DNA of 54,161 nucleotides from Chloroflexota bacterium (GCA_011523545.1 WTGN01000004.1:1-54161), one strand, 5' to 3'. Shown: positions 32,675-41,989, counted from the first letter of the stretch. The notes: generated by a model from the letters alone, not told the origin. Program-made: numbers and translations.

Positions 32675-34870
32675 ATGCAACCCATTAATCGATCTGATTA
32701 TCGCCACGTCAGTTACTTGTGGGAGGACGACGTTGCCGCGGCGCTCGACGCCGTCGACCAACTCGTGTACCGCTCCAACCTGCTGGGGGGCGACCAGCGA
32801 GTCACCAATACCGGCGGCGGCAACACTTCCAGCAAGATCACCCAGCAAGACCCCTTGACCGGCGCCGATGTCGAAGTCTTGTTTGTCAAAGGCTCCGGCG
32901 GCGACCTGCGCACGGCAATGCGAGAGAACTTCGCCTCGCTCTACATGGACAAGCTCCTGCGCCTGCGCGATGTCTATCATGCGGCCGATGCCACGGGCGT
33001 GAAGACGCCGATCGAAGATGACATGGTCGCGATGTACCCGCACTGCGTCTTCAATTTGAATCCGCGCGCCAGCTCCATCGATACGCCCCTGCACGCTTTC
33101 ATCCCTTATCGACACGTCGACCACAGTCATCCGAACGCCGTCATCGCCATCGCCGCCTCCAACAATGGCGAGCAACTCACGCGGGCGATCTACGGGGACA
33201 AGGTTGTCTGGGTCGATTGGCAGCGGCCGGGCTTCGACCTCGGTCTGGTCCTGCGCGAGACGGTCGCCGCCAATCCGGGCGCCGTCGGCATCGTGCTCGG
33301 CGGGCACGGCTTGATCAACTGGGCCGACGATGGCAAAGAATGTTATGACTTGTCGCTGACGCTGATCGAGAAAGCGGCGCGCTATCTCGCTGAGCGCGAC
33401 AAAGGCGCGGCGAGCTTCGGCGGCGCAAGGGTTGAGAGGCTGGCGGAGGCCGACCGTCAAGCGCTCCTGGCTGATATTTTGCCGAAGCTGCGCGGCCTGG
33501 TCTCGGGCGAGAGCCGCTTCATCGCCACCGTGCAGCACGACGATGACATCCTGAGTTTCGTCAATAGCGCTGATGCCGCGCGCCTGGCGGAATTGGGCAC
33601 ATCCTGCCCCGATCATTTCCTGCGCACCAAGATCAAACCGCTATATGTGGATTGGAATCCGCAGACGGAAGATGCGGCCGCCCTGCTGGAAAAACTGCGG
33701 ACTGGCATCGAAGCTTACCGCCGCGATTACAGCGCCTATTACGAGGCTTGCAAGCATGCGGACAGCCCACCGATGCGCGATCCGAATCCAACCGTAGTCT
33801 TGATTCCCGGCCTGGGCATGATCGCCTTTGGGGTGAACAAGAGCGAATCCCGCGTGACCGCCGAGTTCTATAATTGCGCGGTCGCCGTCATGCGTGGCGC
33901 GGAAGCGGCCGGCGATTACGTCGCCCTGCCGCGGCAGGAAGCCTTCGACATCGAGTACTGGGCGCTGGAAGAAGCCAAGCTGCGCCGCATGCCAGCCGAG
34001 AGCGAGCTAGCGCGCAAAGTCATCCTGGTTCTGGGCGCGGGCAGCGGTATCGGCGTCGCAACCGCTCGGCGCGTGGCCGCTGAAGGCGCGCATGTCATTT
34101 GCGCCGATCGCAATCTGGAAGGCGCCCGGGCGACAGCCGACCAGCTGACGGCGGTTTATGGCCGGGGCATCGGCGTCGCCGGTTCCGGCATTTCAAGCTG
34201 CGGGACGGCCATCGCGCTCCCGGTCGACATTACCGATCCTGATAGCGTGAAAGCCATGTTGGAGCAGGCCATTCTGGCTTACGGCGGCGTCGACGACATC
34301 ATCGTCAGCGCCGGCGTCTTCTTCACGCCGGACGCCCAAGGGCGCAATACCGCCGAGCAATGGCGCGCCAGCTTCGATGTGAACGTGCGCGGCGCTTATC
34401 TGGTCGCCGATTGCGCGCGGCCAGTGTGGGAAGCGCAGGGCCTGCCAGCGTCGCTCGTCTTGACCACCAGCGTCAACGCCGTCGTCGCCAAAGCGGGCTC
34501 AATCGCCTACGACAGCAGCAAGGCGGCCGCCAACCATCTGGTGCGCGAGCTGGCGATTGAACTGGCGCCGCTGGTGCGCGTGAATGGCTTGGCGCCGGCC
34601 ACCGTCGTCAAAGGCAGCAGCATGTTCCCGCGTGACCGGGTCATCAGCTCGCTCATCAAATACGGGATCGATTACAGCGAAGACGACGACAGCGAGAGCC
34701 TGCGGAGCCGCCTGGCGGAATTCTACGCGCAGCGCACGCTAACGAAGCGGTCCATCAGCCCCGAGGATCAGGCGGAAGTTGCCTACCTGCTCATCAGTGA
34801 TGCCTTCAGCAAGACGACCGGGCAGATCATCAATGTCGACGGCGGGCTGAGCGAGGGCTTTCTTCGTTAG
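32675..34870 (+). CDS. rhaEW: Bifunctional rhamnulose-1-phosphate aldolase / short-chain dehydrogenase
   Basis: 731 residues; ATG 32675 after TAGGGA. The frame is open from 32576, but that stretch is REP repeat. N-terminal half: class II aldolase/adducin domain with TNTGGGNTSSKI, FVKGSGGDLR and the zinc histidines H147, H150, H152 in YRHVDHSHPNAV. C-terminal half from about residue 448: short-chain dehydrogenase with VILVLGAGSGIGVATA, and Y612/K616 in YDSSKAAANHLV. Known fused enzymes (B. subtilis RhaEW/YuxG) split rhamnulose-1-phosphate and oxidise the lactaldehyde formed to lactate. Last gene of the rhamnose block. Confidence 0.92.
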   Translation: MQPINRSDYRHVSYLWEDDVAAALDAVDQLVYRSNLLGGDQRVTNTGGGNTSSKITQQDPLTGADVEVLFVKGSGGDLRTAMRENFASLYMDKLLRLRDVYHAADATGVKTPIEDDMVAMYPHCVFNLNPRASSIDTPLHAFIPYRHVDHSHPNAVIAIAASNNGEQLTRAIYGDKVVWVDWQRPGFDLGLVLRETVAANPGAVGIVLGGHGLINWADDGKECYDLSLTLIEKAARYLAERDKGAASFGGARVERLAEADRQALLADILPKLRGLVSGESRFIATVQHDDDILSFVNSADAARLAELGTSCPDHFLRTKIKPLYVDWNPQTEDAAALLEKLRTGIEAYRRDYSAYYEACKHADSPPMRDPNPTVVLIPGLGMIAFGVNKSESRVTAEFYNCAVAVMRGAEAAGDYVALPRQEAFDIEYWALEEAKLRRMPAESELARKVILVLGAGSGIGVATARRVAAEGAHVICADRNLEGARATADQLTAVYGRGIGVAGSGISSCGTAIALPVDITDPDSVKAMLEQAILAYGGVDDIIVSAGVFFTPDAQGRNTAEQWRASFDVNVRGAYLVADCARPVWEAQGLPASLVLTTSVNAVVAKAGSIAYDSSKAAANHLVRELAIELAPLVRVNGLAPATVVKGSSMFPRDRVISSLIKYGIDYSEDDDSESLRSRLAEFYAQRTLTKRSISPEDQAEVAYLLISDAFSKTTGQIINVDGGLSEGFLR

Positions 34871-34881
34871 CTGCAAATTGC

Positions 34882-34905
34882 CACAGAGACACAGAGGCAC
34901 AGAGG
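34882..34905. repeat. 8-base tandem repeat, three units
   Basis: CACAGAGA, CACAGAGG, CACAGAGG in tandem, followed by seven Ts. Confidence 0.75.
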
Positions 34906-34916
34906 TTTTTTTGCAC

Positions 34917-34952
34917 CACCGAGTACACCGAGTTCTCTGAGATCACCGAGAT
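34917..34952. repeat. 9-base tandem repeat, four units
   Basis: CACCGAGTA, CACCGAGTT, CTCTGAGAT, CACCGAGAT: 4 x 9 bases, preceded by TTTTTTTGCAC. Same design as the array at 53683-53718. Confidence 0.75.
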
Positions 34953-35015
34953 TTAAGGGTCACTGGCGGCTTGCGCTTTTGAACAGCGGCAAGCCAGTTC
35001 ATGAATAGGCGGCGC

Positions 35016-35044
35016 GTACGGGCGAGCCGGTAGCTCGCCCCTAC
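35016..35044. repeat. REP-like palindrome with feet on both sides
   Basis: GTAC foot on the left and CTAC (reverse GTAG) on the right of arms GGGCGAGCC / AGCTCGCCC, loop GGT. Orientation cannot be assigned. Confidence 0.8.
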
Positions 35045-35098
35045 AAGGCATGTCCGGTACTAAACCGCAGCAACCAAGTGCCTCTAAATTTTGGGACT

Positions 35099-35123
35099 GT
35101 AGGGGCGACTCGGTGAGTCGCCC
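35099..35123 (+). repeat. REP-like hairpin
   Basis: GTAG foot, perfect stem GGGCGACTC / GAGTCGCCC, loop GGT. Confidence 0.85.
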
Positions 35124-35146
35124 AAAGCACACACTTTCACAAGCCC

Positions 35147-35170
35147 GGCGTTTCGCCGAAACGTCCCTAC
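35147..35170 (-). repeat. REP-like hairpin with a different tip, reverse orientation
   Basis: CTAC foot at 35167-35170; stem GGCGTTTC / GAAACGTCC with a one-base bulge, loop GCC. The stem base differs from the GGGCGA form, yet the tip is still paired. Confidence 0.65.
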
Positions 35171-35313
35171 ATTCTCCTTTCTTGCATGGTCAATACACTG
35201 TGTGAGCCCAGTTGTGACTCATGAGGGTTGTGGTGAAGCCTAGGCAAACACCTGAATTTCAAAGACTCAGAAGCGATCCAACCAGTACCGGACAAGCCCT
35301 ACATACGCTCACA

Positions 35314-37545
35314 TCAGCGCCCTTCAAATGTGCGAAAATAGTTGACGATATCCCAGCGCTGCGCATCGCTCAGCTCGCCCTCACAAGCCGGCAGATCGCG
35401 CCAGCCGCCAAGCAGCACCCCATACAGAAAGTCGTCGCGCGCTGAACCCAGCCGGTTACGCAAGGCGCGGAAATCGGCCGACTGCCCCTGCCAGACCAGG
35501 CAATGCGCCCGATACAGCGCCTCGCCCCGCGCCAGAGACGCGCTATCGGGCAAGACCGTGTTCACCTGTTCCGGCGGTGGATTCAAGGTCGCTTCGTACT
35601 GCCGTTGCTGCTCGCCAATCATGGCCGCGCCGAAGACCATGACGCCCAGCGAAACCGCCAGGGCGCCCAGCGCCAGCAATCCGCTCGCAGGCGTCATGTT
35701 GAGGGCGCTGACCAAGTGCCTCGTCCGTGCCTGCAGCGATGTGGCGATGAGGGCAAAGAGCAGCAGCAGCACGGCAAAGTGGATAATGTTTGGTGGGCGC
35801 GTCTGCTGGACCGCCGCCGAGTCGCTGATCCGCCATTCAGCCGCCGCGCGCGTCACATCGCCGTTGTCGGCGACAATGTCAACCAGCGACCACCACTGCC
35901 CGGCCTCGTCGATGTCATCGCCCGCCGCCACATATAAGCCCGCCTCCGCTTGTTCCGCCAAATGCCATTGGCTGCGGATGCCGCCGCTCGGATTGACCAG
36001 CTGCAAATAAACCGTGACATCCTCAGCCGGCGCGCCGCCGCGGCTGATGACCGTGTCGTAGGTGTTCACGCCCGGGCCGCCCGGAATGACAGCCGCGGTG
36101 ATGGTGTAGTCGCCGACCGTCTGCGAGAGTTGCGGCGCCTCAATGTCCGCGGGCAGCGATGCCGGCTCGGGCACGGGCGTCGCGCTCAGCCAGGCGACCG
36201 CGATGAGGGCAGCGGCCATAAGCCACACTTCCAGGCGCAGGGCCTGCCCGGTGGCCGCCGCGCGATTCATGCCAGCGCGCAGCGTTCGAGGCGGGAGCGC
36301 GCTCGCCAAATTCATCCGTTCAGCCAAATGCGGGCGCAGGGCGACATGCTGCCAGCCGCCGAGTATGAGAACCGGCGCGATCATCAGGAGCTTAATGCCC
36401 AGCGCCCGTCCATAGCTGCTGCCCAGGTCGGCGGGCGTAACAAAAAAATTCAGCGCGTTGTAGATGCCGCTGACGATCATGAGCGCGATCAGCGGCGTCA
36501 CCAGGCGCGAGAAGCGCAGCATCACCGCTCGGAGGGCGCTTCGCCTTTGCTCGCCCTCCAGGGGCGCCAGCGCCGGCGGCAGCACCAGCGTCAGCGCCAG
36601 CGACCCACCCAGCCAAAAGGCGGCGGCGAGGGCATGCAGCCAATCAACCGCGATCGCCAGCCAAGGCATCAGCGTCGAGCCGGCCGCATGGCTGGTCACC
36701 ATCGTCAAGCCGATGAACAGCGCCCCCAGCCAGGGCATGCCCCGCCAGATGCCGTTGGCCAAGCGCGGCAGCAATGGACGGTAATACTCACTCGCAAATA
36801 TCAACAGCGCGCTGAATATCAGTAGCAGCGTCCGAAAGATCCAGACATCGCCAAAGCGCGAGCCAATGAGCACAACCCCCCAAAGATTCTGCCTTATCAC
36901 TTGAGCAAGGTCGGCATTGAAGAAGACCATCGATTGCTGCAGCAGCGCAACAAAGTTGGCGAGAATCGCCAATACGACGGCGCCGATCAAACAGTCTAGC
37001 AAGCGGCGCCGGACGCGCGCAGGCAAGCCGCCGGCGGCATCCCCCCAAGCGGGCAGCAGCACGGCGCTGTATAACAGCGGCGCCCCGAAAATCAAAAAAT
37101 TGGCCAGGTTGAGCGCTGCCCGCCAAAGCGCTTCCAGGGGAATGGCGCGATCATCGGCCGCTTGACCAGCGACGCCGCCGACTTCTTCGCCGACAAAGAA
37201 GACGCGGCTCTCGGCGATGACATGTCCATCGCTGGCGAAGGCCGGCCGCAGCTCAACGATATAGGCGCCGTCGGCCAGGCCGGGCGGCACGCGCAGCGCC
37301 AGCAGCGCCCGGTTCCGGCTGTCAACCGAGCCGCTGGCGATGATCTCGCCTGATTGGTCGCGCAGGTTGATCTCGCTGAAGCGCGGCTCAAGGTCTTCGC
37401 TGAACCAGTATTGCAGGCGGGTCGGCGGGCGTTCCAGCGTGCTGCGGTCGGCAGGGATCGCGCGTACGACGTAGCCATGCGCCGATGTCGGGATCAGCCA
37501 AACTGCGAATGACAGCATACAGAGCAAAATGAAGCGCCGGATCAC
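35314..37545 (-). CDS. CopC-CopD copper-resistance-like protein with a degenerate cytochrome c domain
   Basis: 743 residues from ATG 37545. Signal peptide about 1-23, then a CopC domain starting HGYVVRAIPADRSTLERPP and ending ASDGHVIAESRVFFVGE (about residues 24-123). Next a multi-spanning CopD domain (about 145-430) with membrane segments such as LLDCLIGAVVLAILANFVAL, a soluble insert (about 470-600), a further membrane segment, and a C-terminal cytochrome c-like domain. There the CxxCH haem motif reads C682-L-V-W-Q (LYRAHCLVWQGQ), and the usual MP ligand reads LP. Copper uptake or handling is the family role; haem binding appears lost. It stands alone. Confidence 0.85.
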   Translation of the reverse strand: MIRRFILLCMLSFAVWLIPTSAHGYVVRAIPADRSTLERPPTRLQYWFSEDLEPRFSEINLRDQSGEIIASGSVDSRNRALLALRVPPGLADGAYIVELRPAFASDGHVIAESRVFFVGEEVGGVAGQAADDRAIPLEALWRAALNLANFLIFGAPLLYSAVLLPAWGDAAGGLPARVRRRLLDCLIGAVVLAILANFVALLQQSMVFFNADLAQVIRQNLWGVVLIGSRFGDVWIFRTLLLIFSALLIFASEYYRPLLPRLANGIWRGMPWLGALFIGLTMVTSHAAGSTLMPWLAIAVDWLHALAAAFWLGGSLALTLVLPPALAPLEGEQRRSALRAVMLRFSRLVTPLIALMIVSGIYNALNFFVTPADLGSSYGRALGIKLLMIAPVLILGGWQHVALRPHLAERMNLASALPPRTLRAGMNRAAATGQALRLEVWLMAAALIAVAWLSATPVPEPASLPADIEAPQLSQTVGDYTITAAVIPGGPGVNTYDTVISRGGAPAEDVTVYLQLVNPSGGIRSQWHLAEQAEAGLYVAAGDDIDEAGQWWSLVDIVADNGDVTRAAAEWRISDSAAVQQTRPPNIIHFAVLLLLFALIATSLQARTRHLVSALNMTPASGLLALGALAVSLGVMVFGAAMIGEQQRQYEATLNPPPEQVNTVLPDSASLARGEALYRAHCLVWQGQSADFRALRNRLGSARDDFLYGVLLGGWRDLPACEGELSDAQRWDIVNYFRTFEGR

Positions 37546-37621
37546 TTTCGTCCCTCGGGCCCGACCGCGCTAATCAACGTCTTGGCATTGTACCTGAATG
37601 GCGCGCTTTAAGGCATAAGCT

Positions 37622-37650
37622 GTAGGAGTCGTCCGGTACGGCGATTCGCC
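37622..37650 (+). repeat. Degenerate REP-like element
   Basis: GTAG foot followed by GAGTCGTCCGGTACGGCGAT and TCGCC; only part of the stem can pair. Confidence 0.45.
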
Positions 37651-37655
37651 ATGCA

Positions 37656-37695
37656 AACCCCACCCCCAGCCCCTTCCCGCCATCTTTATGGCGGG
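37656..37695 (-). repeat. G-rich type B repeat, reverse orientation
   Basis: On the minus strand an 8-bp stem CCCGCCAT / ATGGCGGG with a four-base loop, then the type B tail GGGGCTGGGGGTGGGGTT as at 27308-27354. Stem sequence differs from other copies but is fully paired. Confidence 0.65.
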
Positions 37696-37805
37696 CATCC
37701 GAAGCATCAGATGCCAACCATAGAGATGGTCGGAGGGGAGCAAACGCTAGCGAATTCGGATATTTCCCAGCGGACAAAATCATAGCTGCAGATTTAAGCG
37801 AAACC

Positions 37806-37845
37806 TTCCCCCCATTGCTATGGGGGAACTGAGGGGGGTTGGGCG
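37806..37845 (+). repeat. G-rich type B repeat
   Basis: Perfect stem CCCCCAT / ATGGGGG, loop TGCT, then AACTGAGGGGGGTTGGG. Its reverse complement matches the copy inside the sulfotransferase gene. Confidence 0.7.
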
Positions 37846-37861
37846 CAAGACCGAAAGCCTA

Positions 37862-37890
37862 TTGAATCAGCCAACCTCGTTGTTTAATAT
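37862..37890 (+). promoter_or_regulatory. Candidate promoter of glnS
   Basis: TTGAAT (37862-37867), 17-bp spacer, TAATAT (37885-37890), 47 bases before the start codon. Confidence 0.4.
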
Positions 37891-37937
37891 ACGTTCTTGG
37901 CGCTATCGCCTGTGAATCCACCAACGAGAAATAGCGA

Positions 37938-39659
37938 ATGACGGACGGCGAGACGAGCAGAAACTTCATCACCGATATCATCGACGCTCACAACGAGAGC
38001 GACCGCTTTGAGGGCCGGGTGCACACGCGCTTCCCGCCCGAGCCGAACGGTTACCTGCACATCGGCCATGCCAAGTCAATATGCTTGAACTTCGGCCTTG
38101 CCGCTCAATACGGCGGCCTCTGCAACCTGCGCTTTGACGACACCAATCCGGCCAAGGAAGAGCAAGAATATATTGACGCCATCACCGAAGATGTGCGCTG
38201 GCTGGGCTACGATTGGGACGATCGCCTATTTTTCGCCTCGGATTATTTTGACGAACTCTACGAAATGGCGCTTGAGCTCATCCGCATTGGCCGCGCCTAC
38301 GTCGATGAACTGAGCCCGGATGCCATTCGCGAATATCGCGGAACGCTGACCGAAGCCGGGCGCGAGAGCCCCTATCGCAATCGGCCGATTGACGAAAATC
38401 TGGCGCTGTTTGAGAAGATGCGCGCCGGCGAATTCAAGGAGGGCGAAGCGGTCCTGCGGGCGAAGATCGACATGGCCAACGGCAACATCAACTTGCGCGA
38501 TCCCGTCATGTATCGCATTCTCGACGCCGCCCATCCGCGCACGGGCGACAAATGGAAAATCTACCCGATGTATGACTTCGCCCACGGTCAGTCGGATTCC
38601 ATCGAGGGTATCACCCACTCGATCTGCACGCTGGAATACGAAGATCATCGACCGCTGTATGACTGGTATCTGGACAATATCGAAATTTTTCATCCGCAGC
38701 AGATTGAATTCGCCCGCCTGAATTTGAGCCACACCGTGCTCAGCAAGCGCAAGCTGATACGGCTGGTGCGGGAAGGTTTCGTCAGCGGCTGGGATGACCC
38801 GCGCATGCCGACGATATCGGGCCTGCGCCGCCGCGGCTATACACCGGAAGCCATCCGCGAATTCTGCGATGATATCGGCGTCGGCAAAGTCAAAGGCGTG
38901 GTCGCCCTGCACAAGCTGGAATACCACCTGCGCCAGCATCTCAACAAGTCAGTCGATCGCGTGATGGCGGTGATCAATCCCCTGAAGGTTATCATTGAGA
39001 ATTATCCGGATGATCTCGTTGAAGAGATGGAGGCGGTCAACAACCCGGAAGATGCAAGCGCCGGAACGCGCGCGGTCCCGTTTTCCAAAGTGCTCTACAT
39101 CGAGCGCGATGACTTCATGGAAGCGCCGCCGCGCAAGTTCTACCGCCTGGCGCCGGGGCGGGAAGTGCGGCTGCGTTATGCCTATTTCATCACCTGCACC
39201 GATGTGATCAAAGACGAGAACGGCGAGATCCTTGAGTTGCGCTGCACTTATGACCCGGCGACGCGGGGCGGCTCCGCGCCTGATGGCAGGCGGGTGAAAT
39301 CAACCTTGCACTGGGTTTCCGCGCGCCATGCCATCAAAGCTGAGGCCCGTCTCTACGACAACCTGTTCACCGTCGAGAACCCGGAGGGCGACCGCGAGCG
39401 CGACTTCACCGCCTTCATCAATCATGATTCGCTGTCCATTGTCGACCCGATCTATGTGGAACCTCATCTGCGCGGCGCTCAGCCGGGGGGGCGCTATCAA
39501 TTCGAGCGGCTGGCCTATTTCGTGCTCGATGAAGACTCGACGGCGGATAAGCTGGTATTCAATCGGACGGTTACGCTGCGTGATCAATGGCGCAAGGTGC
39601 GGAACAAAGCCGGCAAGAAACCGCGGAAGCGACGGCGCAAGAAGGCGGCGCCACGATGA
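37938..39659 (+). CDS. glnS: Glutaminyl-tRNA synthetase
   Basis: 573 residues (E. coli GlnRS 554). Charges tRNA-Gln with glutamine. Class I signature HIGH at residues 41-44 in [31 protein letters not shown] with the binding arginine, and the KMSKS-type loop VLSKRKL at about 267-273. [20 protein letters not shown] and the C-terminal anticodon-binding beta barrels ([20 protein letters not shown]) are characteristic of GlnRS rather than GluRS. A basic tail of Lys/Arg ends the protein. Many bacteria instead use the GatCAB route; having GlnRS indicates direct charging. Confidence 0.96.
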   Translation: MTDGETSRNFITDIIDAHNESDRFEGRVHTRFPPEPNGYLHIGHAKSICLNFGLAAQYGGLCNLRFDDTNPAKEEQEYIDAITEDVRWLGYDWDDRLFFASDYFDELYEMALELIRIGRAYVDELSPDAIREYRGTLTEAGRESPYRNRPIDENLALFEKMRAGEFKEGEAVLRAKIDMANGNINLRDPVMYRILDAAHPRTGDKWKIYPMYDFAHGQSDSIEGITHSICTLEYEDHRPLYDWYLDNIEIFHPQQIEFARLNLSHTVLSKRKLIRLVREGFVSGWDDPRMPTISGLRRRGYTPEAIREFCDDIGVGKVKGVVALHKLEYHLRQHLNKSVDRVMAVINPLKVIIENYPDDLVEEMEAVNNPEDASAGTRAVPFSKVLYIERDDFMEAPPRKFYRLAPGREVRLRYAYFITCTDVIKDENGEILELRCTYDPATRGGSAPDGRRVKSTLHWVSARHAIKAEARLYDNLFTVENPEGDRERDFTAFINHDSLSIVDPIYVEPHLRGAQPGGRYQFERLAYFVLDEDSTADKLVFNRTVTLRDQWRKVRNKAGKKPRKRRRKKAAPR

Positions 39660-39738
39660 AATGATGTGTCGAGAAGGCGGCGCATAATTGTACAGATTCG
39701 CAAACTGTTACCCATCTCCATTTGAAAGTGGCAGCGCC

Positions 39739-41022
39739 TTGACGCCAATTCGCCTGGTTGCGGCGCTGCTTTTGCTCGCCCTCCTGCTCGGGTCTGCCGC
39801 TGCTACGGCGCAAGAATCCGCCTGCGCTCAGACGGTTGAGAACGCTCTTTCGAGCCTGCAGGAGCATTGCGCCGACCTGGGACGCGATAGCCTTTGCGCG
39901 GGTCACGCGCGGGTTGACGTCAGCTTCGCAGGCGACGCGGCGACCTGGCAAACCTTGAGCCCGCCCTTGCGGCAGGCTTCCGTTGCCGAACTCGCCGGCA
40001 TCAGGACGAGCGGGCTTGACAGCGATCATGGAGACTGGGGCATCGCCGCGCTGCATCTGGGCGCCAACTTCCCGCAGACCTATCTAGGGCCTGGCATACT
40101 CGTGCTGCTGGCGGGCGACGCGCAAGTCCGCAATGAAGTTGATCCGGCGTCAACGGTTGCAATCAGCGACCCGCTGAGTACGGCCGCCCTGGTCGATACT
40201 ACGCGCTTCAAAAAGCCGGGCATAATCCCGGCGCCGGTCGCGCAGGTGGCCGCCGACGAGATCCTGCTGGTTGATGCTTTTGACAGCAGCGGAAACTGGC
40301 TGCGCGTCGTCAACGGCGGAGAGATCTCCTGGGTGGAAGCGGACGATGTGGCCCGACTGAACGCGATGGAGTCGCTGCCGAAGATCGGCCTCGGCGCGCC
40401 CTTCCCTTTTCAAGCGCTGTCCCTGTCGACGGGTACGGCCTACCCCGAATGTGAGCAAGCCGAACCCTTTATCGCGCTGCAGATGCCGGCGGACAGGCCG
40501 GTCAATCTCAGCATCAACGGCGTCGACATCCATATCGGCGCCATGGTCACCTTTCAGCAGGTGCATCGCAATGCGCTCAGTATGACCGTGCATCGCGGCG
40601 AAGCGACCACCGTGTTCGGGCATACGGTGCGGCCGGGGGAGACGGTCATCGGCATCCTGGGGACGACGGCTGAGCGCGCGCTCGAAGTGCTGGATTGGAG
40701 CGGCGCCCTGCCCGCTTCGGAAGCGGAACTAGCGCGCGGTCTTCGGGCGCAAGCCGCGCTCAATGGCTTGTCCGCGCTTAATGGCTGGCCGTCGTATGCG
40801 GCGCAAAGCCAGCCGCCCGAATTGCTGCATGTCGTCGAAGCTGGCGACTCCCTGTACAGCATCGCGCGGCGGTATGATACGAGCGTTGGCGAAATCATCC
40901 TCGCCAATCTGAGCGACAAACCACTGCGACTATTTGCGGGCATTGAGCTAATTGTGCCCAACCCCGGCAGTGGCTTCGCCGGGCGCGGCGATGTCCCGCT
41001 TGACGCCACCCGCGAGGACTAG
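39739..41022 (+). CDS. Secreted LysM-domain protein
   Basis: 427 residues if started at TTG 39739, directly before the signal peptide LTPIRLVAALLLLALLLGSA; the frame is open to a TTG at 39688 but this would put 17 polar residues first. Mature part begins with a cysteine-rich block (ESACAQTVENALSSLQEHCA, then LGRDSLCAGH). The middle has an SH3-like stretch (ILLVDAFDSSGNWLRVVNGG) and a beta-rich domain. The C-terminus holds one LysM domain, residues about 363-408: LHVVEAGDSLYSIARRYDTS and onward to LFAGIELIVP. It probably binds peptidoglycan or another glycan at the cell surface. Partner unknown. Confidence 0.8.
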   Translation: MTPIRLVAALLLLALLLGSAAATAQESACAQTVENALSSLQEHCADLGRDSLCAGHARVDVSFAGDAATWQTLSPPLRQASVAELAGIRTSGLDSDHGDWGIAALHLGANFPQTYLGPGILVLLAGDAQVRNEVDPASTVAISDPLSTAALVDTTRFKKPGIIPAPVAQVAADEILLVDAFDSSGNWLRVVNGGEISWVEADDVARLNAMESLPKIGLGAPFPFQALSLSTGTAYPECEQAEPFIALQMPADRPVNLSINGVDIHIGAMVTFQQVHRNALSMTVHRGEATTVFGHTVRPGETVIGILGTTAERALEVLDWSGALPASEAELARGLRAQAALNGLSALNGWPSYAAQSQPPELLHVVEAGDSLYSIARRYDTSVGEIILANLSDKPLRLFAGIELIVPNPGSGFAGRGDVPLDATRED

Positions 41023-41058
41023 CGGCGCTTAAGAATTTAGCCGAAAGACCGCTTTTTT
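41021..41058. terminator. Candidate terminator between convergent genes
   Basis: AGCGG and CCGCT arms with a long internal part that can pair GGC/GCC, followed by six Ts (41053-41058). Weak stem, but its position at the end of the LysM gene is right. Confidence 0.35.
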
Positions 41059-41065
41059 CAGTCCA

Positions 41066-41989
41066 TCAGGAAACGCTGCGTTTCAGCATGTCGACAAAGG
41101 CGGAGCGATCGGCGCTGGTCGCCACTCTCATCTGAGGCGCTTTCCTGCTGACACCGAGCACATCCACCACCGTAATCCCGCGCGCCAAGCCCTCCCCGGT
41201 CGTCACATCCACCCAGTAATCTTTGTATTCCGCGACACTTGGGTCAATCGCCGCCGCCATCGTGATCGGGTCCGGCAAGTCAAAACCTGCCAGCGCGTTC
41301 TCTGTCATGGAAAATTCGGTCAAGGTCGCCTGGATATCTATGACGAATTCGGCCAGGGGGCTGCCGATGCGGCGGATTTCTTCAGCTTGTTTTGCATCAA
41401 AGGTGGCGTATTTCCAGGAGATATCCCAGCCGACCATGGTCATCGCCATGCCGGATTCGAACACGATCTTGGCCGCTTCCGGATCGACCCAGATGTTGAA
41501 TTCGGCGGTCGGCGTCACATTGCCATGGCCCGAGCCGATGCCGCCCATGATGTAGCAGTGCGATACGCTCCGCGCCATTTCAGGCTCGCGCAGCAAAGCG
41601 AGCGCCACGTTAGTCAAGGGGCCGAGCGTCACAAGGGTGATGTCGCCGGAGTTCGCATTGATAAGCTCACGCAGCATGTCAGCCGCATGCCCGTCAGCCG
41701 GCTCTCGACCCTGCAAGGGCAAGCCGATATCGCCCATGCCATCCCGGCCATGCACATCTTGCGCCGTTTCCAGCTCGCGCAGCAGCGGCTTGGCGCAGCC
41801 AGCGTAGACAGGCGCGTCGGCGGCGCATAATTCCACCGTGTACAGCGCATTCTGCAGCGCCTGCGACAGCGGCACATTGCCGGCTACGACGGTGATGGCC
41901 TTGACTGCTATGTCCGGCTGCCGCAGCGCCATCACCAGCGCCGCCGCATCGTCAGAGGCTGTATCGGTGTCAATGATGAAGTTTCGCAT
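41066..41989 (-). CDS. Nucleoside hydrolase, copy 1
   Basis: 307 residues from ATG 41989, with AAGGAGGGCGC in front. Inosine/uridine-preferring nucleoside hydrolase family: it splits nucleosides to base and ribose. The calcium-site DTDTASDDAAAL motif (family DxDxxxDD) is at residues 8-19, and NVPLSQALQNALYTVELC, ITLVTLGPLTNVALAL and GGIGSGHGNVTPTAEFNIWV with the distal DPEAAK loop are typical. It differs from copy 2 (42465) at about 42 of 307 positions by my count, in a tandem duplication. Divergent from the truncated acyl-CoA dehydrogenase. Confidence 0.93.
   Translation of the reverse strand: MRNFIIDTDTASDDAAALVMALRQPDIAVKAITVVAGNVPLSQALQNALYTVELCAADAPVYAGCAKPLLRELETAQDVHGRDGMGDIGLPLQGREPADGHAADMLRELINANSGDITLVTLGPLTNVALALLREPEMARSVSHCYIMGGIGSGHGNVTPTAEFNIWVDPEAAKIVFESGMAMTMVGWDISWKYATFDAKQAEEIRRIGSPLAEFVIDIQATLTEFSMTENALAGFDLPDPITMAAAIDPSVAEYKDYWVDVTTGEGLARGITVVDVLGVSRKAPQMRVATSADRSAFVDMLKRSVS

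Larger units (their letters stand above)
34871..35313. other. Repeat-filled intergenic region
   Basis: No gene. Holds an 8-base tandem (34882-34905), a T7 run, a 9-base tandem (34917-34952), three REP-like hairpins (35016-35044, 35099-35123, 35147-35170) and otherwise unremarkable sequence. It separates the convergent rhaEW and copCD-like genes. Confidence 0.8.
37546..37937. other. Repeat-filled intergenic region before glnS
   Basis: No convincing gene. Contains a degenerate REP-like element (37622-37650), two type B repeats (37656-37695, 37806-37845), short hairpins such as ACCAT/ATGGT near 37719-37732, and the glnS promoter candidate (37862-37890). Confidence 0.75.

Noticed and set aside
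34882..34952. Tandem repeats considered as a CRISPR array
   Set aside because: Units are 8-9 bases with no spacers and no cas genes nearby.
35221..35445. 74-codon plus-strand frame starting after rhaEW
   Set aside because: Runs into the 3' end of the CopCD-like gene on the other strand; no motif or ribosome site.
37574..37783. 69-codon minus-strand frame in the gap before glnS
   Set aside because: Lies across REP-like and G-rich repeats; no ribosome site and no similarity I recognise.
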